A stretch of DNA of 64,000 bases, taken from Propionispira arboris. Lineage in GTDB: Bacteria; Bacillota; Negativicutes; Selenomonadales; Selenomonadaceae. Where the stretch lies: contig NZ_FNZK01000001.1 of NCBI RefSeq assembly GCF_900109225.1, positions 358,800-422,799 on the forward strand, written 5' to 3'. Shown here in pieces: positions 1 through 8,020 of the stretch. A model generated the notes under the pieces. That model was not told where the DNA came from. It was given only the letters and a program-made list of their open reading frames with translations, and ran no database searches. The first letter of the stretch is position 1. Each line of letters opens with the position of its first letter. A program made the position numbers and the translations under genes.

Positions 1-235
1 AAGACACGGCTTTGGCAAAAAATGCATCGGATACATCGGTGCAGAGAATACCGATCATTTTCATCGAATTTAAGCCAAGTCCACGGGCAAATGGGTTTGG
101 CTTATAATTGTGCTCGTTCATGGCTGCCAAGACTTTTTCACGTGTTTTAGGACTGACTTTTGGACTGCCATTTAGAACGCGTGAAACCGTAGCAATCGAA
201 ACGGCACAGGATTTTGCTATATCGTAAATAGTCAT
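1..235 (-). CDS. LacI-family transcriptional regulator, N-terminal part
   Basis: This leftward gene is cut by the window edge; only the first 78 codons are present. The translation starts MTIYDIAKSCAVSIATVSRV, the standard LacI helix-turn-helix, followed by a hinge helix region (YKPNPFARGL) and the start of the periplasmic-binding-like effector domain (MIGILCTDVSD). The ATG at 233-235 is preceded by the ribosome site AGAGGTG at normal distance. It is divergent from the altronate dehydratase and polygalacturonase genes, and LacI-type palindromes lie in the shared intergenic region. I therefore infer a local repressor of hexuronate or pectin use. The effector is unknown because the ligand-binding domain lies outside the window. 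Confidence 0.9.
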   Translation of the reverse strand, partial: MTIYDIAKSCAVSIATVSRVLNGSPKVSPKTREKVLAAMNEHNYKPNPFARGLGLNSMKMIGILCTDVSDAFFAKAVS

Positions 236-310
236 AATTCACCTCTGATTTTAGTATATATTTAAGTATAGCGAATTTTTATACAATAGCAATAGAAAAT
301 GTAAGATTCT

Positions 311-324
311 TGTTTGCGCTTACA
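311..324. promoter_or_regulatory. LacI-type operator candidate, proximal to the regulator
   Basis: TGTTTGCGCTTACA is an imperfect palindrome around a central GCGC, close to the TGTAAGCGCTTACA pattern typical of LacI/CcpA-family operators. It lies 76 bases upstream of the lacI-type start, so autoregulation or catabolite control is plausible. The assignment rests on pattern only. Confidence 0.45.
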
Positions 325-454
325 TAAAAGAAGGAAATTTGATTAAAATTATAGCAAATAGTCAATAAATACTGAGCTCGAAGGAAAAGAAAGCGGTATC
401 ATATATTTATAAAAGAATGTGAAAATGAAAACTTTCAAATCAATACAAATTATG

Positions 455-482
455 TTGACATATACATTACAAATGCTAAAAT
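455..482 (+). promoter_or_regulatory. Promoter candidate for uxaA operon
   Basis: TTGACA (455-460), a 16-base spacer and TAAAAT (477-482) give a near-consensus sigma-A promoter pointing at the altronate dehydratase operon. It leaves a leader of about 440 bases. A LacI-like palindrome begins four bases after the -10 box. Confidence 0.55.
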
Positions 483-485
483 GAA

Positions 486-501
486 TTGTAAGCAATTACA
501 A
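486..501. promoter_or_regulatory. LacI-type operator candidate at transcription start of uxaA operon
   Basis: TTGTAA-GCAA-TTACAA is an inverted repeat with perfect 6-base arms, lying just downstream of the -10 box at 477-482. Its position would block transcription initiation, which fits repression by the divergent LacI-family regulator. Its half sites resemble the TTACA half of the element at 311-324. Confidence 0.5.
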
Positions 502-931
502 ACAAGACATAAATATATATTTTACATAAATATTCATTATCATATTTCTTGTTTGATATAAGAATTAACAATGACAGAATATTTTGCGATAAAGCAATTT
601 TGCGGCATTATTATGGTTTCAAACCTTATGAAATGAAAGATCCAAATTTAACTTAGTAAGGAGTCGATTGACTATGAAAAGTTCTGATGATTTTCGTCAA
701 CAGTTTCAAGAGCCTTCGGCAATACTATCGCTCATGAGACTCACATTTGGTTCAAGTATTATTTTAATTGCAAAAAGACGCTTGTTCGTACAACGATTGA
801 AACAATGTACCATTGGGAGAGTGGGGATTTGTCGGCAAAAAATATGTTTGGTTTTTGCTAATATCCGATTACTAAAGTAAGTCATGTAAAGTCTAGATAC
901 AAGTATATGAGTTTTTTAAGGGGATGTCTTT

Positions 932-2419
932 ATGAAAAAAATGATTCGTATTCATGACAAAGATAATGTTGCTGTAGCGTTACAGGCAGTAGAACAGGGT
1001 GAAAAAATCGAGGTGGATGGTTTTCATGTTACGGCAGAAGAAGTGGTTTTGCCAGGGCATAAGATGGCTTTACTGCCGATTGATGCGGGTTTACCGGTTG
1101 TCAAATATGGTTCGCCGATTGGTTTTGCCAAAAAGGATATCAGAGTTGGCCAATGGGTTCATACCCATAATGTGAAATCAGGACTGGGAGAAATTTTAGA
1201 GTATCATTATACACCTGACTTTGAAACGATAAAAAAACAAAAGTCACATACGTTTATGGGCTATAAACGTAAAAATGGTAGTGTGGGTATCCGTAATGAA
1301 GTTTGGATCGTGCCTACAGTGGGGTGTGTCAATGCGATTGCCAGATGTATTGAAACAGCGGCGCAACAGGAATTTATGACCGATACAATTGATGGAATTT
1401 ATGCTTACAGTCATCCGTATGGCTGTTCACAGCTGGGGGATGACCATCATAATACACAAAAAATCTTAAGTGGTTTGATCAAACATCCAAATGCTGGCGC
1501 AGTGCTTGTTTTGGGTTTGGGGTGTGAAAATAACCAAATTGATTCGATGAAGGAAATACTGGGTGATTATGATGAAACCCGTGTGAAATTTCTGGTCTGT
1601 CAGGAACATGAAGATGAAGTTGCCGCCGCACTTTCGTTGATGAAAGAACTTTGTGCATACGCGGCTTCGTTCAAACGTGAATCTTGCAGTGTAGATCAAT
1701 TGGTTATTGGCCTTAAATGCGGCGGGTCGGATGGTTTTTCGGGTATTTCGGCGAATCCGCTTGTGGGGCAGCTGTCGAATCAGATTATCGCCGAAGGCGG
1801 CACATCTATTTTGACTGAGGTGCCGGAAATGTTTGGTGCGGAAACACTTTTGATGAATCGCTGTAAAGACCAAGTCGTTTTTGATAAGACTGTGCAGCTG
1901 ATTAATCATTTTAAAGAATATTTTATGCGTTATGGTGAAAAAATCAATGAAAATCCATCACCGGGAAATAAAAAAGGCGGGATTACGACGTTGGAAGACA
2001 AATCGCTGGGCTGTGTCCAAAAAGGCGGCAGTGCCGTGATTGAAGATGTCCTTGGCTACGGAGAAACTGTGACCAGCAAGGGCCTTAATCTATTGCAGGC
2101 GCCAGGGAACGATTTGGTGGCAGCGAATGCTTTAGCTGCATCAGGGGCGCATATGGTTCTTTTTACAACTGGCCGCGGAACACCATTTGCCTGTCCGGTA
2201 CCAACGATCAAAATTTCCAGCAATTCAGTTTTGGCAAAGTTTAAAAAGAATTGGATTGATTTTGATGCAGGGGTGCTTTTACAAGGTGAAAAAATGGTGG
2301 AGGTAGAAGCGGACTTTTTTGAGTTTGTTTTACAGATCGCATCCGGCACAAAACGGGCTAAATCGGAAGCGCTTGATAAGCATGAGCTGGTAATTTTTAA
2401 AGATGGTGTGACACTCTGA
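932..2419 (+). CDS. uxaA: Altronate dehydratase
   Basis: Dehydrates D-altronate to 2-keto-3-deoxygluconate in galacturonate breakdown (cytoplasm). At 495 residues it is full length. An N-terminal SAF domain (about residues 1-95) is followed by the altronate/galactarate dehydratase core from about residue 108. Family-typical segments are GCSQLGDD, GLGCENNQ, GLKCGGSDGFSG and TSILTEVPEMFGAE, with EDKSLGCVQKGG in the second half. The ATG has a ribosome site AAGGGGA at a suitable distance. The polygalacturonase gene follows after about 36 bases, so the two are probably cotranscribed. Other steps of the uronate pathway (isomerase, reductase, KDG kinase, aldolase) are not in this window. Confidence 0.93.
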   Translation: MKKMIRIHDKDNVAVALQAVEQGEKIEVDGFHVTAEEVVLPGHKMALLPIDAGLPVVKYGSPIGFAKKDIRVGQWVHTHNVKSGLGEILEYHYTPDFETIKKQKSHTFMGYKRKNGSVGIRNEVWIVPTVGCVNAIARCIETAAQQEFMTDTIDGIYAYSHPYGCSQLGDDHHNTQKILSGLIKHPNAGAVLVLGLGCENNQIDSMKEILGDYDETRVKFLVCQEHEDEVAAALSLMKELCAYAASFKRESCSVDQLVIGLKCGGSDGFSGISANPLVGQLSNQIIAEGGTSILTEVPEMFGAETLLMNRCKDQVVFDKTVQLINHFKEYFMRYGEKINENPSPGNKKGGITTLEDKSLGCVQKGGSAVIEDVLGYGETVTSKGLNLLQAPGNDLVAANALAASGAHMVLFTTGRGTPFACPVPTIKISSNSVLAKFKKNWIDFDAGVLLQGEKMVEVEADFFEFVLQIASGTKRAKSEALDKHELVIFKDGVTL

Positions 2420-2455
2420 TTCGTTGTTTGGCAGATAAATGGGGAGGAAATAGTG

Positions 2456-3973
2456 ATGCAGTTTGAGTGGAATGAAGATTTGTATGCAAGAATTGACAAT
2501 AAGGTAGATCGGGCAATGCCGGAATTTAAAGACAGAAAGACATATTGCATAACGGATGCTAAATACAAAAAGCTTATTCGAAAAATCACGGAAATTTATT
2601 TTACACATCCGGATGGGCCTTATCCGGGAACGAAAGCAGAGCTTAAAACCGATCTTGTTTATAATCAGAAAAAGTTAAAAAAACATGCGCATATGATTTC
2701 GTATTATGGTGAAGTCATTCAGGCAGCTATTGATGAAGCAAGTGCCGCTGGGGGCGGCATTGTCGTAGTGCCGGATGATGGGCAGGACTGTTATTATACG
2801 GGCGCGATTTATCTGCGAAGTAATGTGGAGCTGCATATTGAAGAACATGCTGTGCTGAAATTTGTCCGCAATAAAACCAATGAATATTATCCTTTGCGTT
2901 ATAGTCGCTGGGAAGGCGTCGAATGTATGAACTTTTCACCGTTTGTTTATTGTTATGAAGAGGAAAATATTGCAATTACCGGCAAAGGCACGCTGGATGG
3001 TGCGGCGGATGAATTTAACTGGATGCCATGGAAATTTGCTTACTTTGGTCAAACGGATCAACAGATTCAACGCGAACGTCTTTTTGAACTGGGCGAACTG
3101 GGTCGTGATACGCAAACAGAACGTATTTTTGAGGGGAGTATTTCAACCCTGCGTCCGCCTTTTATTCAGCCTTATAAATCAAAAAATATATTAATCGAAG
3201 ATATTAATATAATAAATTCACCATTTTGGGAAATTAATCCCGTATTATGTGAAAATATCAAGATAAGACATATTTCTATCGATACAGATTTATATAATAA
3301 TGATGGCGTTGATCCTGAATCATGCCGCAATATGATTATTGAAAATTGTTCGTTTCTAACTGGCGACGACTGCATTGCCATAAAATCTGGACGTAATAAT
3401 GAAGGCCGACGGATTGCGGTGCCAACAGAAAATATTATTATCCGTCATAATCATTTTAGTAATGGTCATGGCGGGATCACGATTGGCAGTGAAATTTCAG
3501 GTGGCGTGCATGATATTTTTGCGCATGATAATTATTTTGATAGCACGGAACTTGATTATCCAATCCGTTTTAAAACCAATGCAAAACGAGGCGGATGCCT
3601 GGAGAATATTTACATAAAAAACAGTGTAGTGAATAAGTCAAAAGTTGCTGTGGTATATGCGGATTTCTTTTATGAAGAAGGTGAAAATGGTACATTTATG
3701 CCAAGTTTGAAAAACATTACCTTGTCAAATATAAAAACCGCCGCAGGTGGCAGCATTGATGCTGAAAATGCTTTGTACTTAAAAGGTTTTGCGAAGTCAC
3801 CGATTGAAAATGTTACGATTGAAGATGCTGTATTGAATGGGGTTGAGAAAAAATCTGTTTTGCGTAATGTAAAGGGACTGCGCTTTAAAAATGTTTCTAT
3901 CAATGGACAAAAGATAGAAGATTCTCTTATGAATGTTGACAATGGGTCTATAGTTGAGTATTTGTCATTTTAA
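2456..3973 (+). CDS. Glycoside hydrolase family 28 (polygalacturonase-like)
   Basis: A 505-residue right-handed beta-helix enzyme expected to cut galacturonan or release galacturonate from oligogalacturonides. GH28 signature elements occur in order: NNDGVDPES (variant of NTDG), TGDDCIAIKSG with the catalytic Asp pair, NGHGGITIGSE, and IRFKTN (the R-x-K element). No signal peptide is visible, so it probably acts in the cytoplasm on imported oligomers. The start is GTG 2453 or ATG 2456; the ribosome site GGAGG at 2443-2447 fits the ATG better. Its place after uxaA supports a galacturonide substrate. An exo-acting or rhamnogalacturonan-specific enzyme cannot be excluded. Confidence 0.88.
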   Translation: MQFEWNEDLYARIDNKVDRAMPEFKDRKTYCITDAKYKKLIRKITEIYFTHPDGPYPGTKAELKTDLVYNQKKLKKHAHMISYYGEVIQAAIDEASAAGGGIVVVPDDGQDCYYTGAIYLRSNVELHIEEHAVLKFVRNKTNEYYPLRYSRWEGVECMNFSPFVYCYEEENIAITGKGTLDGAADEFNWMPWKFAYFGQTDQQIQRERLFELGELGRDTQTERIFEGSISTLRPPFIQPYKSKNILIEDINIINSPFWEINPVLCENIKIRHISIDTDLYNNDGVDPESCRNMIIENCSFLTGDDCIAIKSGRNNEGRRIAVPTENIIIRHNHFSNGHGGITIGSEISGGVHDIFAHDNYFDSTELDYPIRFKTNAKRGGCLENIYIKNSVVNKSKVAVVYADFFYEEGENGTFMPSLKNITLSNIKTAAGGSIDAENALYLKGFAKSPIENVTIEDAVLNGVEKKSVLRNVKGLRFKNVSINGQKIEDSLMNVDNGSIVEYLSF

Positions 3974-4050
3974 ATAATGGGTAAAATGGCTTATATTTGT
4001 TGAGGCGATTTTATAGTTCTATGAAAACAGTTGATAATACTATACGAAGC

Positions 4051-4085
4051 AAGACTATTGTCTTAGGATAATAGTCTTATTTTTG
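4051..4085 (+). terminator. Intrinsic terminator after GH28
   Basis: Perfect 9-base stem AAGACTATT / AATAGTCTT with a 10-base loop, followed by a T-rich tract. It closes the uxaA-GH28 unit. Confidence 0.75.
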
Positions 4086-4220
4086 CTGTATTTAAAGCTG
4101 TATGGCAATTATTTTAATTATATGATTGAATAAAGGCTGGATTTTGTATATTATTTAAATAGGATCAATTGATTTTGTTTGAATGATTAGAAAAAAATCA
4201 GAACATGGATGGAATAAAAA

Positions 4221-5936
4221 ATGAAACAGCATATAAAAATTCCGCCTGAAAGCATGCTGGGAAAAGGTAAATTCTTATTTGACATTTTAAAAGAAACTTG
4301 TGAAGAATATCTTTTCGCTTATGATGCAAAGGCAAATATTACAATGCTTTCACCAAAGTTAGTGCAAGAGTTTGATTTGCCAGGAGACATTTTGCCGGAT
4401 ATAATCAAGTCTTGGTCGCAGTTGATTCATCCTGATGACGTAGCGAATTACGTAACGAGTACGCGAGAAATTCTAGAACATAAGACGGATGAATATAAGC
4501 TGGAATATCGTATTAAAAATAGACAGCATGAATATGTATGGATGCATTGCCATGGTAAAGTGATCTGTGACTCATCTGGAGAGCGTGCCCTATTTGTTGG
4601 GACATTGTCTCGGCTGGTACGGAGAAGTCGGGCCGATATAGTAACCGGACTTTTAAATAAGTATCAGTTTGAAATAGATGTCAAGGCAGCCTTGGATAAT
4701 TTTCGGAGCACAGGTGAAGGTGGATCACTGGTGATATTTGGTGTTGATAATTTTAAAATCATTAATGAAACGTATAATCGTTTTTTTGGTGATCTGGTGC
4801 TCAATCGAATTGGTCGTAAGATTGAAAATATCCTGCCCGCGGGTGTTAAACTTTATAAGCTGGATGGTGATGAGTTTGCGATTATTTATTCGAAAGCCAT
4901 CAACGTGGATGTTGTGGATTTGTTTCAGTCGTTGCAACGCTATACCAATAGTCAGCATGAGCTTGATAAACGGAAATATCTTTGTACAATTTCAGCCGGT
5001 ACTGTATTTTTCCCAAAAGATGGAAAAAATTATTTATCACTGCATAAACATGCTGAGGTGGCCTTGGAACTTGCAAAACAAAGCGGTAAAAACAAGCTGT
5101 GCTTTTTCTCAAAAGAAACTTACAATCGATGGGTTAAATCAATTTCGCTTAGGGATGAACTAAAAGTGAGTGTTGAAAACGGCTGCAAAGAATTCGAATT
5201 ATTTTTCCAGCCACAGGTTGATGCGGTTGATCGTACTTTAAAAGGTGCGGAAGCTTTGCTGCGTTGGCATAATAGCCGGGGGAAGATGGTGGCTCCCATG
5301 AATTTTATACCACTGCTGGAAGAGACGAAACTAATTATTCCAGTAGGAAAATGGGTTTTTGAAGAGGCTGTGAAGGTTTGCAAAGAGTGGCAAGAATTAG
5401 TGCCCGATATTACGATGAGCATTAATGTATCGTATGAGCAACTGAAGGATGTTACCTTCAAGGAATTTGTTCAAGACTGTATGGCTCGATACAATATAGC
5501 AGCAAAGTCGATTACATTAGAACTTACGGAGAGCTGTATTGTTTCGGATTGGGAATTTGTGAATCGAGAGTTTGATTTTTTTCGCAAACAAGGTGTTAAT
5601 ATCGCGATGGATGATTTTGGAACAGGCTATTCATCACTTAGTTATCTTAAAAATTTATCAACGGATATTGTGAAGATTGATCGTGAATTTGTTAAGAAAA
5701 TCTTACAAAATGATTTTGATAAAATGTTGATTGAATATACGGTTAAACTATGTCATAGTGTTGGTATGACTGTTTGTATTGAAGGTGTAGAAGAGAAGGA
5801 GGAATATCAGCTCTTACTTGATCAATGCAAGGCAGATACGATTCAGGGCTATTTATTTGGTCGACCGGCACCTAAAGCGGATTTTGTCCGAAAATTTATT
5901 ATTGATCAAGAAAATTTAAAAGTAAAAGTAATTTAG
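4221..5936 (+). CDS. PAS-GGDEF-EAL cyclic-di-GMP signalling protein
   Basis: A 571-residue cytoplasmic protein with no membrane segment. An N-terminal PAS-like sensor (about 30-135) precedes a GGDEF domain (about 140-295) and an EAL domain (about 310-560). The GGDEF signature is degenerate (LDGDEF, first Gly replaced by Asp), so cyclase activity is doubtful. The EAL domain keeps its catalytic set: [39 protein letters not shown] and QGYLFGRP. It should hydrolyse c-di-GMP, with the GGDEF domain perhaps acting as a GTP sensor. The neighbouring queF starts 14 bases downstream, so they may share a transcript without an obvious functional link. Confidence 0.9.
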   Translation: MKQHIKIPPESMLGKGKFLFDILKETCEEYLFAYDAKANITMLSPKLVQEFDLPGDILPDIIKSWSQLIHPDDVANYVTSTREILEHKTDEYKLEYRIKNRQHEYVWMHCHGKVICDSSGERALFVGTLSRLVRRSRADIVTGLLNKYQFEIDVKAALDNFRSTGEGGSLVIFGVDNFKIINETYNRFFGDLVLNRIGRKIENILPAGVKLYKLDGDEFAIIYSKAINVDVVDLFQSLQRYTNSQHELDKRKYLCTISAGTVFFPKDGKNYLSLHKHAEVALELAKQSGKNKLCFFSKETYNRWVKSISLRDELKVSVENGCKEFELFFQPQVDAVDRTLKGAEALLRWHNSRGKMVAPMNFIPLLEETKLIIPVGKWVFEEAVKVCKEWQELVPDITMSINVSYEQLKDVTFKEFVQDCMARYNIAAKSITLELTESCIVSDWEFVNREFDFFRKQGVNIAMDDFGTGYSSLSYLKNLSTDIVKIDREFVKKILQNDFDKMLIEYTVKLCHSVGMTVCIEGVEEKEEYQLLLDQCKADTIQGYLFGRPAPKADFVRKFIIDQENLKVKVI

Positions 5937-5950
5937 AGGAAGCGAGACTT

Positions 5951-6451
5951 ATGGTAGAGAGAAAAAAAGAAGAGATGTCTGACATTACGTTATTAGGACA
6001 AAAAAATGTGCAATATGGATATGATTATGTGCCAGGAATTTTAGAAACTTTTGACAATAAACATCCGATGAATGATTATTGGGTCAAGTTTAACTGCCCT
6101 GAGTTTACAAGTCTTTGTCCGATTACAGGACAGCCGGATTTTGCTACGATTTATATTTCATATATTCCTGAGCGAAAAATGGTGGAAAGCAAGTCACTTA
6201 AATTGTATTTGGTGAGTTTTCGAAATCATGGAGATTTTCATGAAGATGTCGTGAATATTATCATGAAAGATTTGATTAAATTGATGGATCCACGTTATAT
6301 TGAGGTATGGGGTAAATTTTTGCCGCGCGGGGGCATTTCGATTGATCCGTATGCAAATTATGGAAAAATGGGAACGAAGTATGAAGCATTAGCCTGGGAT
6401 CGTTTTAAACAGCATGATTTGATGGGGATGGATCGTGTAGATAATCGGTGA
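5951..6451 (+). CDS. queF: NADPH-dependent 7-cyano-7-deazaguanine reductase
   Basis: Reduces preQ0 to preQ1 in queuosine synthesis. At 166 residues it is the short, single-domain Bacillus-type QueF. The catalytic Cys lies in [14 protein letters not shown] (Cys56, with Asp63 seven residues on), followed by the substrate-binding segment NHGDFHEDV and the terminal SIDPYANYG stretch. The ATG at 5951 has an upstream [17 protein letters not shown] (5975) is an alternative start that would remove 8 residues. No preQ1 riboswitch is visible, and queC, queD and queE are not in the window. Confidence 0.94.
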   Translation: MVERKKEEMSDITLLGQKNVQYGYDYVPGILETFDNKHPMNDYWVKFNCPEFTSLCPITGQPDFATIYISYIPERKMVESKSLKLYLVSFRNHGDFHEDVVNIIMKDLIKLMDPRYIEVWGKFLPRGGISIDPYANYGKMGTKYEALAWDRFKQHDLMGMDRVDNR

Positions 6452-6490
6452 AATAATTTTTCTTTTACATGCCAGGATAGGGAATACATC

Positions 6491-6519
6491 TTTTCATTAA
6501 ATAAGCTCTATAGTATAAT
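6491..6519 (+). promoter_or_regulatory. Promoter candidate for nitroreductase
   Basis: TTTTCA, a 17-base spacer and a consensus TATAAT (6514-6519) lie 84 bases before the nitroreductase ATG. The -35 box is weak. Confidence 0.45.
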
Positions 6520-6602
6520 GTTTCTATAGGAACGTGAAACATTGCCGGGGGTTTCTTGCATCATATTATGGGATGTTTGAAGAGTATGGGAGTTGGATTT
6601 TT

Positions 6603-7166
6603 ATGAATAATTTATTGAGAAATGTATTGACCAGACGCAGCATTCATAGTTTTGATACGCGACAGATTAAGGACGAGGAACTTACAGAAATCCTGGAGTC
6701 GGGTAAATTAATTTCAACTGCAGTAAAAAATCAACCGTGGCATTTTACAGTGATTCAAAATAAAAGTGTACTCAGCAAAATCAATGCTAAAAATAGTGAG
6801 GCTTTTTTGGCTTATGGGCATGATTTATTTAAAGACAGGCAAAGTGAAGAGCCTTTTAATTTTCTAAAAAATGCGCCGACCTTGCTCATTATCTCTGGTA
6901 AAAATGATATCAAATATGCGCAGGATGCCGCCAACACTGTTTTTGGCAGTATGATGCTCGCTGCTGAGAAATTTGGCATCGGTTCGTGTTGGACTCATTC
7001 GCTGAAAATTTTATTTGATTCGCAGGAAGGCAAAGAAATTGTGGATGAAATTAGTCTTCCTCCGTTGTATACTCCTTTGTGTGCAGGTGTTTTTGGTTAT
7101 AAAGAAGCGATTAGTTCACCTGGGGCGGTTTGTTTAAATGATGATATTGTGCACATTATCCGTTAG
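6603..7166 (+). CDS. Nitroreductase-family FMN oxidoreductase
   Basis: A 187-residue member of the FMN-dependent nitroreductase superfamily. The N-terminal TRRSIHSFDTRQI is the classical FMN-binding start (RRSxRxF pattern). The segments NQPWHFTVI and FGIGSCWTHS match the conserved NxxPwxf and GxGxcW elements, and the C-terminal part is GVFGYKEA. I chose the ATG at 6603 because of the GGGAG site about ten bases upstream; an upstream in-frame ATG at 6534 would add 23 residues unlike the family. The physiological substrate cannot be told from sequence. Confidence 0.88.
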   Translation: MNNLLRNVLTRRSIHSFDTRQIKDEELTEILESGKLISTAVKNQPWHFTVIQNKSVLSKINAKNSEAFLAYGHDLFKDRQSEEPFNFLKNAPTLLIISGKNDIKYAQDAANTVFGSMMLAAEKFGIGSCWTHSLKILFDSQEGKEIVDEISLPPLYTPLCAGVFGYKEAISSPGAVCLNDDIVHIIR

Positions 7167-7194
7167 GGGAAATAAAGTATCATAATAAAAAAAG

Positions 7195-7227
7195 AACGAC
7201 GTTTTCGTTAAGAAAGCGTCGTTTTTG
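7195..7227 (+). terminator. Intrinsic terminator after nitroreductase
   Basis: AACGACG at 7195-7201 pairs with CGTCGTT at 7217-7223, with an inner TTTC/GAAA pairing, followed by a T run. It lies just before the adenosyltransferase start at 7244. Confidence 0.75.
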
Positions 7228-7243
7228 GGGAGATAGAAGAATT

Positions 7244-7816
7244 ATGATTCAAATCTATACCGGTACTGGCAAGGGGAAGACGACAGCTGCTATTGGTCTT
7301 ACAATTCGTGCTCTTGGAGCTGATAAACGGATTTTTTTTATGCAGTTCATGAAGGGTCTGGCTTATAGTGAACAGAATATACTAAAAAATCTTTCGAAAA
7401 ATCTGGTATTGAAGACAACGGGAAAACCTTTTTTTATTGCCGAGGAAGGCATGCTGCCAGAGAAACAAAAAAAGGACTGGGGTGATGAAGTGGTCATTTT
7501 CCCAGCAGGAAAACCGCCAGCTGATTATATTGCGTTAATGGAAGCAGGCTTTCAAGAAGTAGTTGAAGCAGCACTGGCAAAGAAATATGACATGTTAATT
7601 CTTGATGAAATCAATGTAGCTCTTTTTTTTAAGCTTCTTTCACGTAAAACAGTAGAACAGTTCTTGCTAATTTGTCCGCCGGAAATAGAGATTGTCATGA
7701 CAGGGCGTAATGCTCCAGCATGGCTCATAGCTAGAGCCGATCTCGTTACCGAAATGCAGGAGATTAAGCATTATTATACAAAAGGGATACAAGCTCGCCT
7801 GGGAATTGAAAATTAA
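7244..7816 (+). CDS. cobO: Cob(I)yrinic acid a,c-diamide adenosyltransferase
   Basis: Transfers the 5'-deoxyadenosyl group of ATP to cobalt of corrinoids to form the coenzyme B12 type. This is the CobA/CobO/BtuR family rather than PduO. The 190-residue protein has the N-terminal P-loop GTGKGKTTAAIG, then MQFMKG, LILDEINVAL (a Walker B-like segment) and VMTGRNAP, all characteristic of the family. It stands alone between two terminators and opposite recQ, so it may serve salvage of imported cobinamide. No B12 riboswitch is visible upstream. Confidence 0.92.
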   Translation: MIQIYTGTGKGKTTAAIGLTIRALGADKRIFFMQFMKGLAYSEQNILKNLSKNLVLKTTGKPFFIAEEGMLPEKQKKDWGDEVVIFPAGKPPADYIALMEAGFQEVVEAALAKKYDMLILDEINVALFFKLLSRKTVEQFLLICPPEIEIVMTGRNAPAWLIARADLVTEMQEIKHYYTKGIQARLGIEN

Positions 7817-7828
7817 AAATCATAAAAG

Positions 7829-7866
7829 AATGAGGAGCGCATAACAATAGCGCGCCTCATTTTTTA
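7829..7866 (+). terminator. Intrinsic terminator after cobO
   Basis: AATGAGGAGCGC / GCGCGCCTCATT forms an 11-base stem with one mismatch and a 9-base loop, followed by TTTTTT. It lies directly beside the large inverted repeat at 7871-8014. Confidence 0.85.
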
Positions 7867-7870
7867 CTAT

Positions 7871-8014
7871 ATAAGTTGCATTGAATATTTTATATGGAAA
7901 TCGTCAAAAATGGGGTATAGGGTTGAGTGGCGTTACGGAGGAAGCAAGCGATGCCCTATACCCCATTTTTGGCAGCCTAATAGACTATCGTGAATTTAAT
8001 GCATTATATATAAG
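7871..8014. repeat. Dispersed repeat, full inverted form (copy A)
   Basis: Two arms of about 52-60 bases face each other around a spacer of about 31 bases. The left arm (7871-7922) is the reverse complement of the family core that begins CCCTATACCCC; the right arm begins with the same word at 7954. The whole could form a long hairpin between the convergent cobO and recQ genes. Related single arms occur near 10211, 14948 and 20131. There is no transposase. Confidence 0.75.
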
Positions 8015-8020
8015 AAATTT

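Larger units (their letters stand above)
236..931. other. Long intergenic region between LacI regulator and uxaA
   Basis: About 700 AT-rich bases with no intact gene. They hold two LacI-like palindromes and one good promoter (listed separately). Positions 540-900 look like decayed coding sequence: an open frame ending at a TAG near 656 reads HYYGFKPYEMKDPNLT. A good ribosome site (AAGGAG, 658-663) then precedes an ATG at 674 that opens a short frame (MKSSDDFRQQFQEP) which quickly loses protein-like character, while another frame reads ETHIWFKYYFNCKKT. I cannot name the ancestral gene. It may simply be a long leader. Confidence 0.45.

Noticed and set aside
668..880. Short 70-codon open frame before uxaA as a real gene
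   Set aside because: It has a good ribosome site but after about 14 codons the sequence is not protein-like, and parts fit better in another frame. It is treated as possible decay.
1466..2589. Two leftward open frames opposite uxaA and the GH28 start (about 147 and 177 codons)
   Set aside because: They are antisense shadows of strongly conserved genes, with no ribosome site and no protein-like composition.
7871..8014. Large palindrome as an insertion sequence
   Set aside because: It has no open frame for a transposase and is too short. It is kept as a non-coding repeat.
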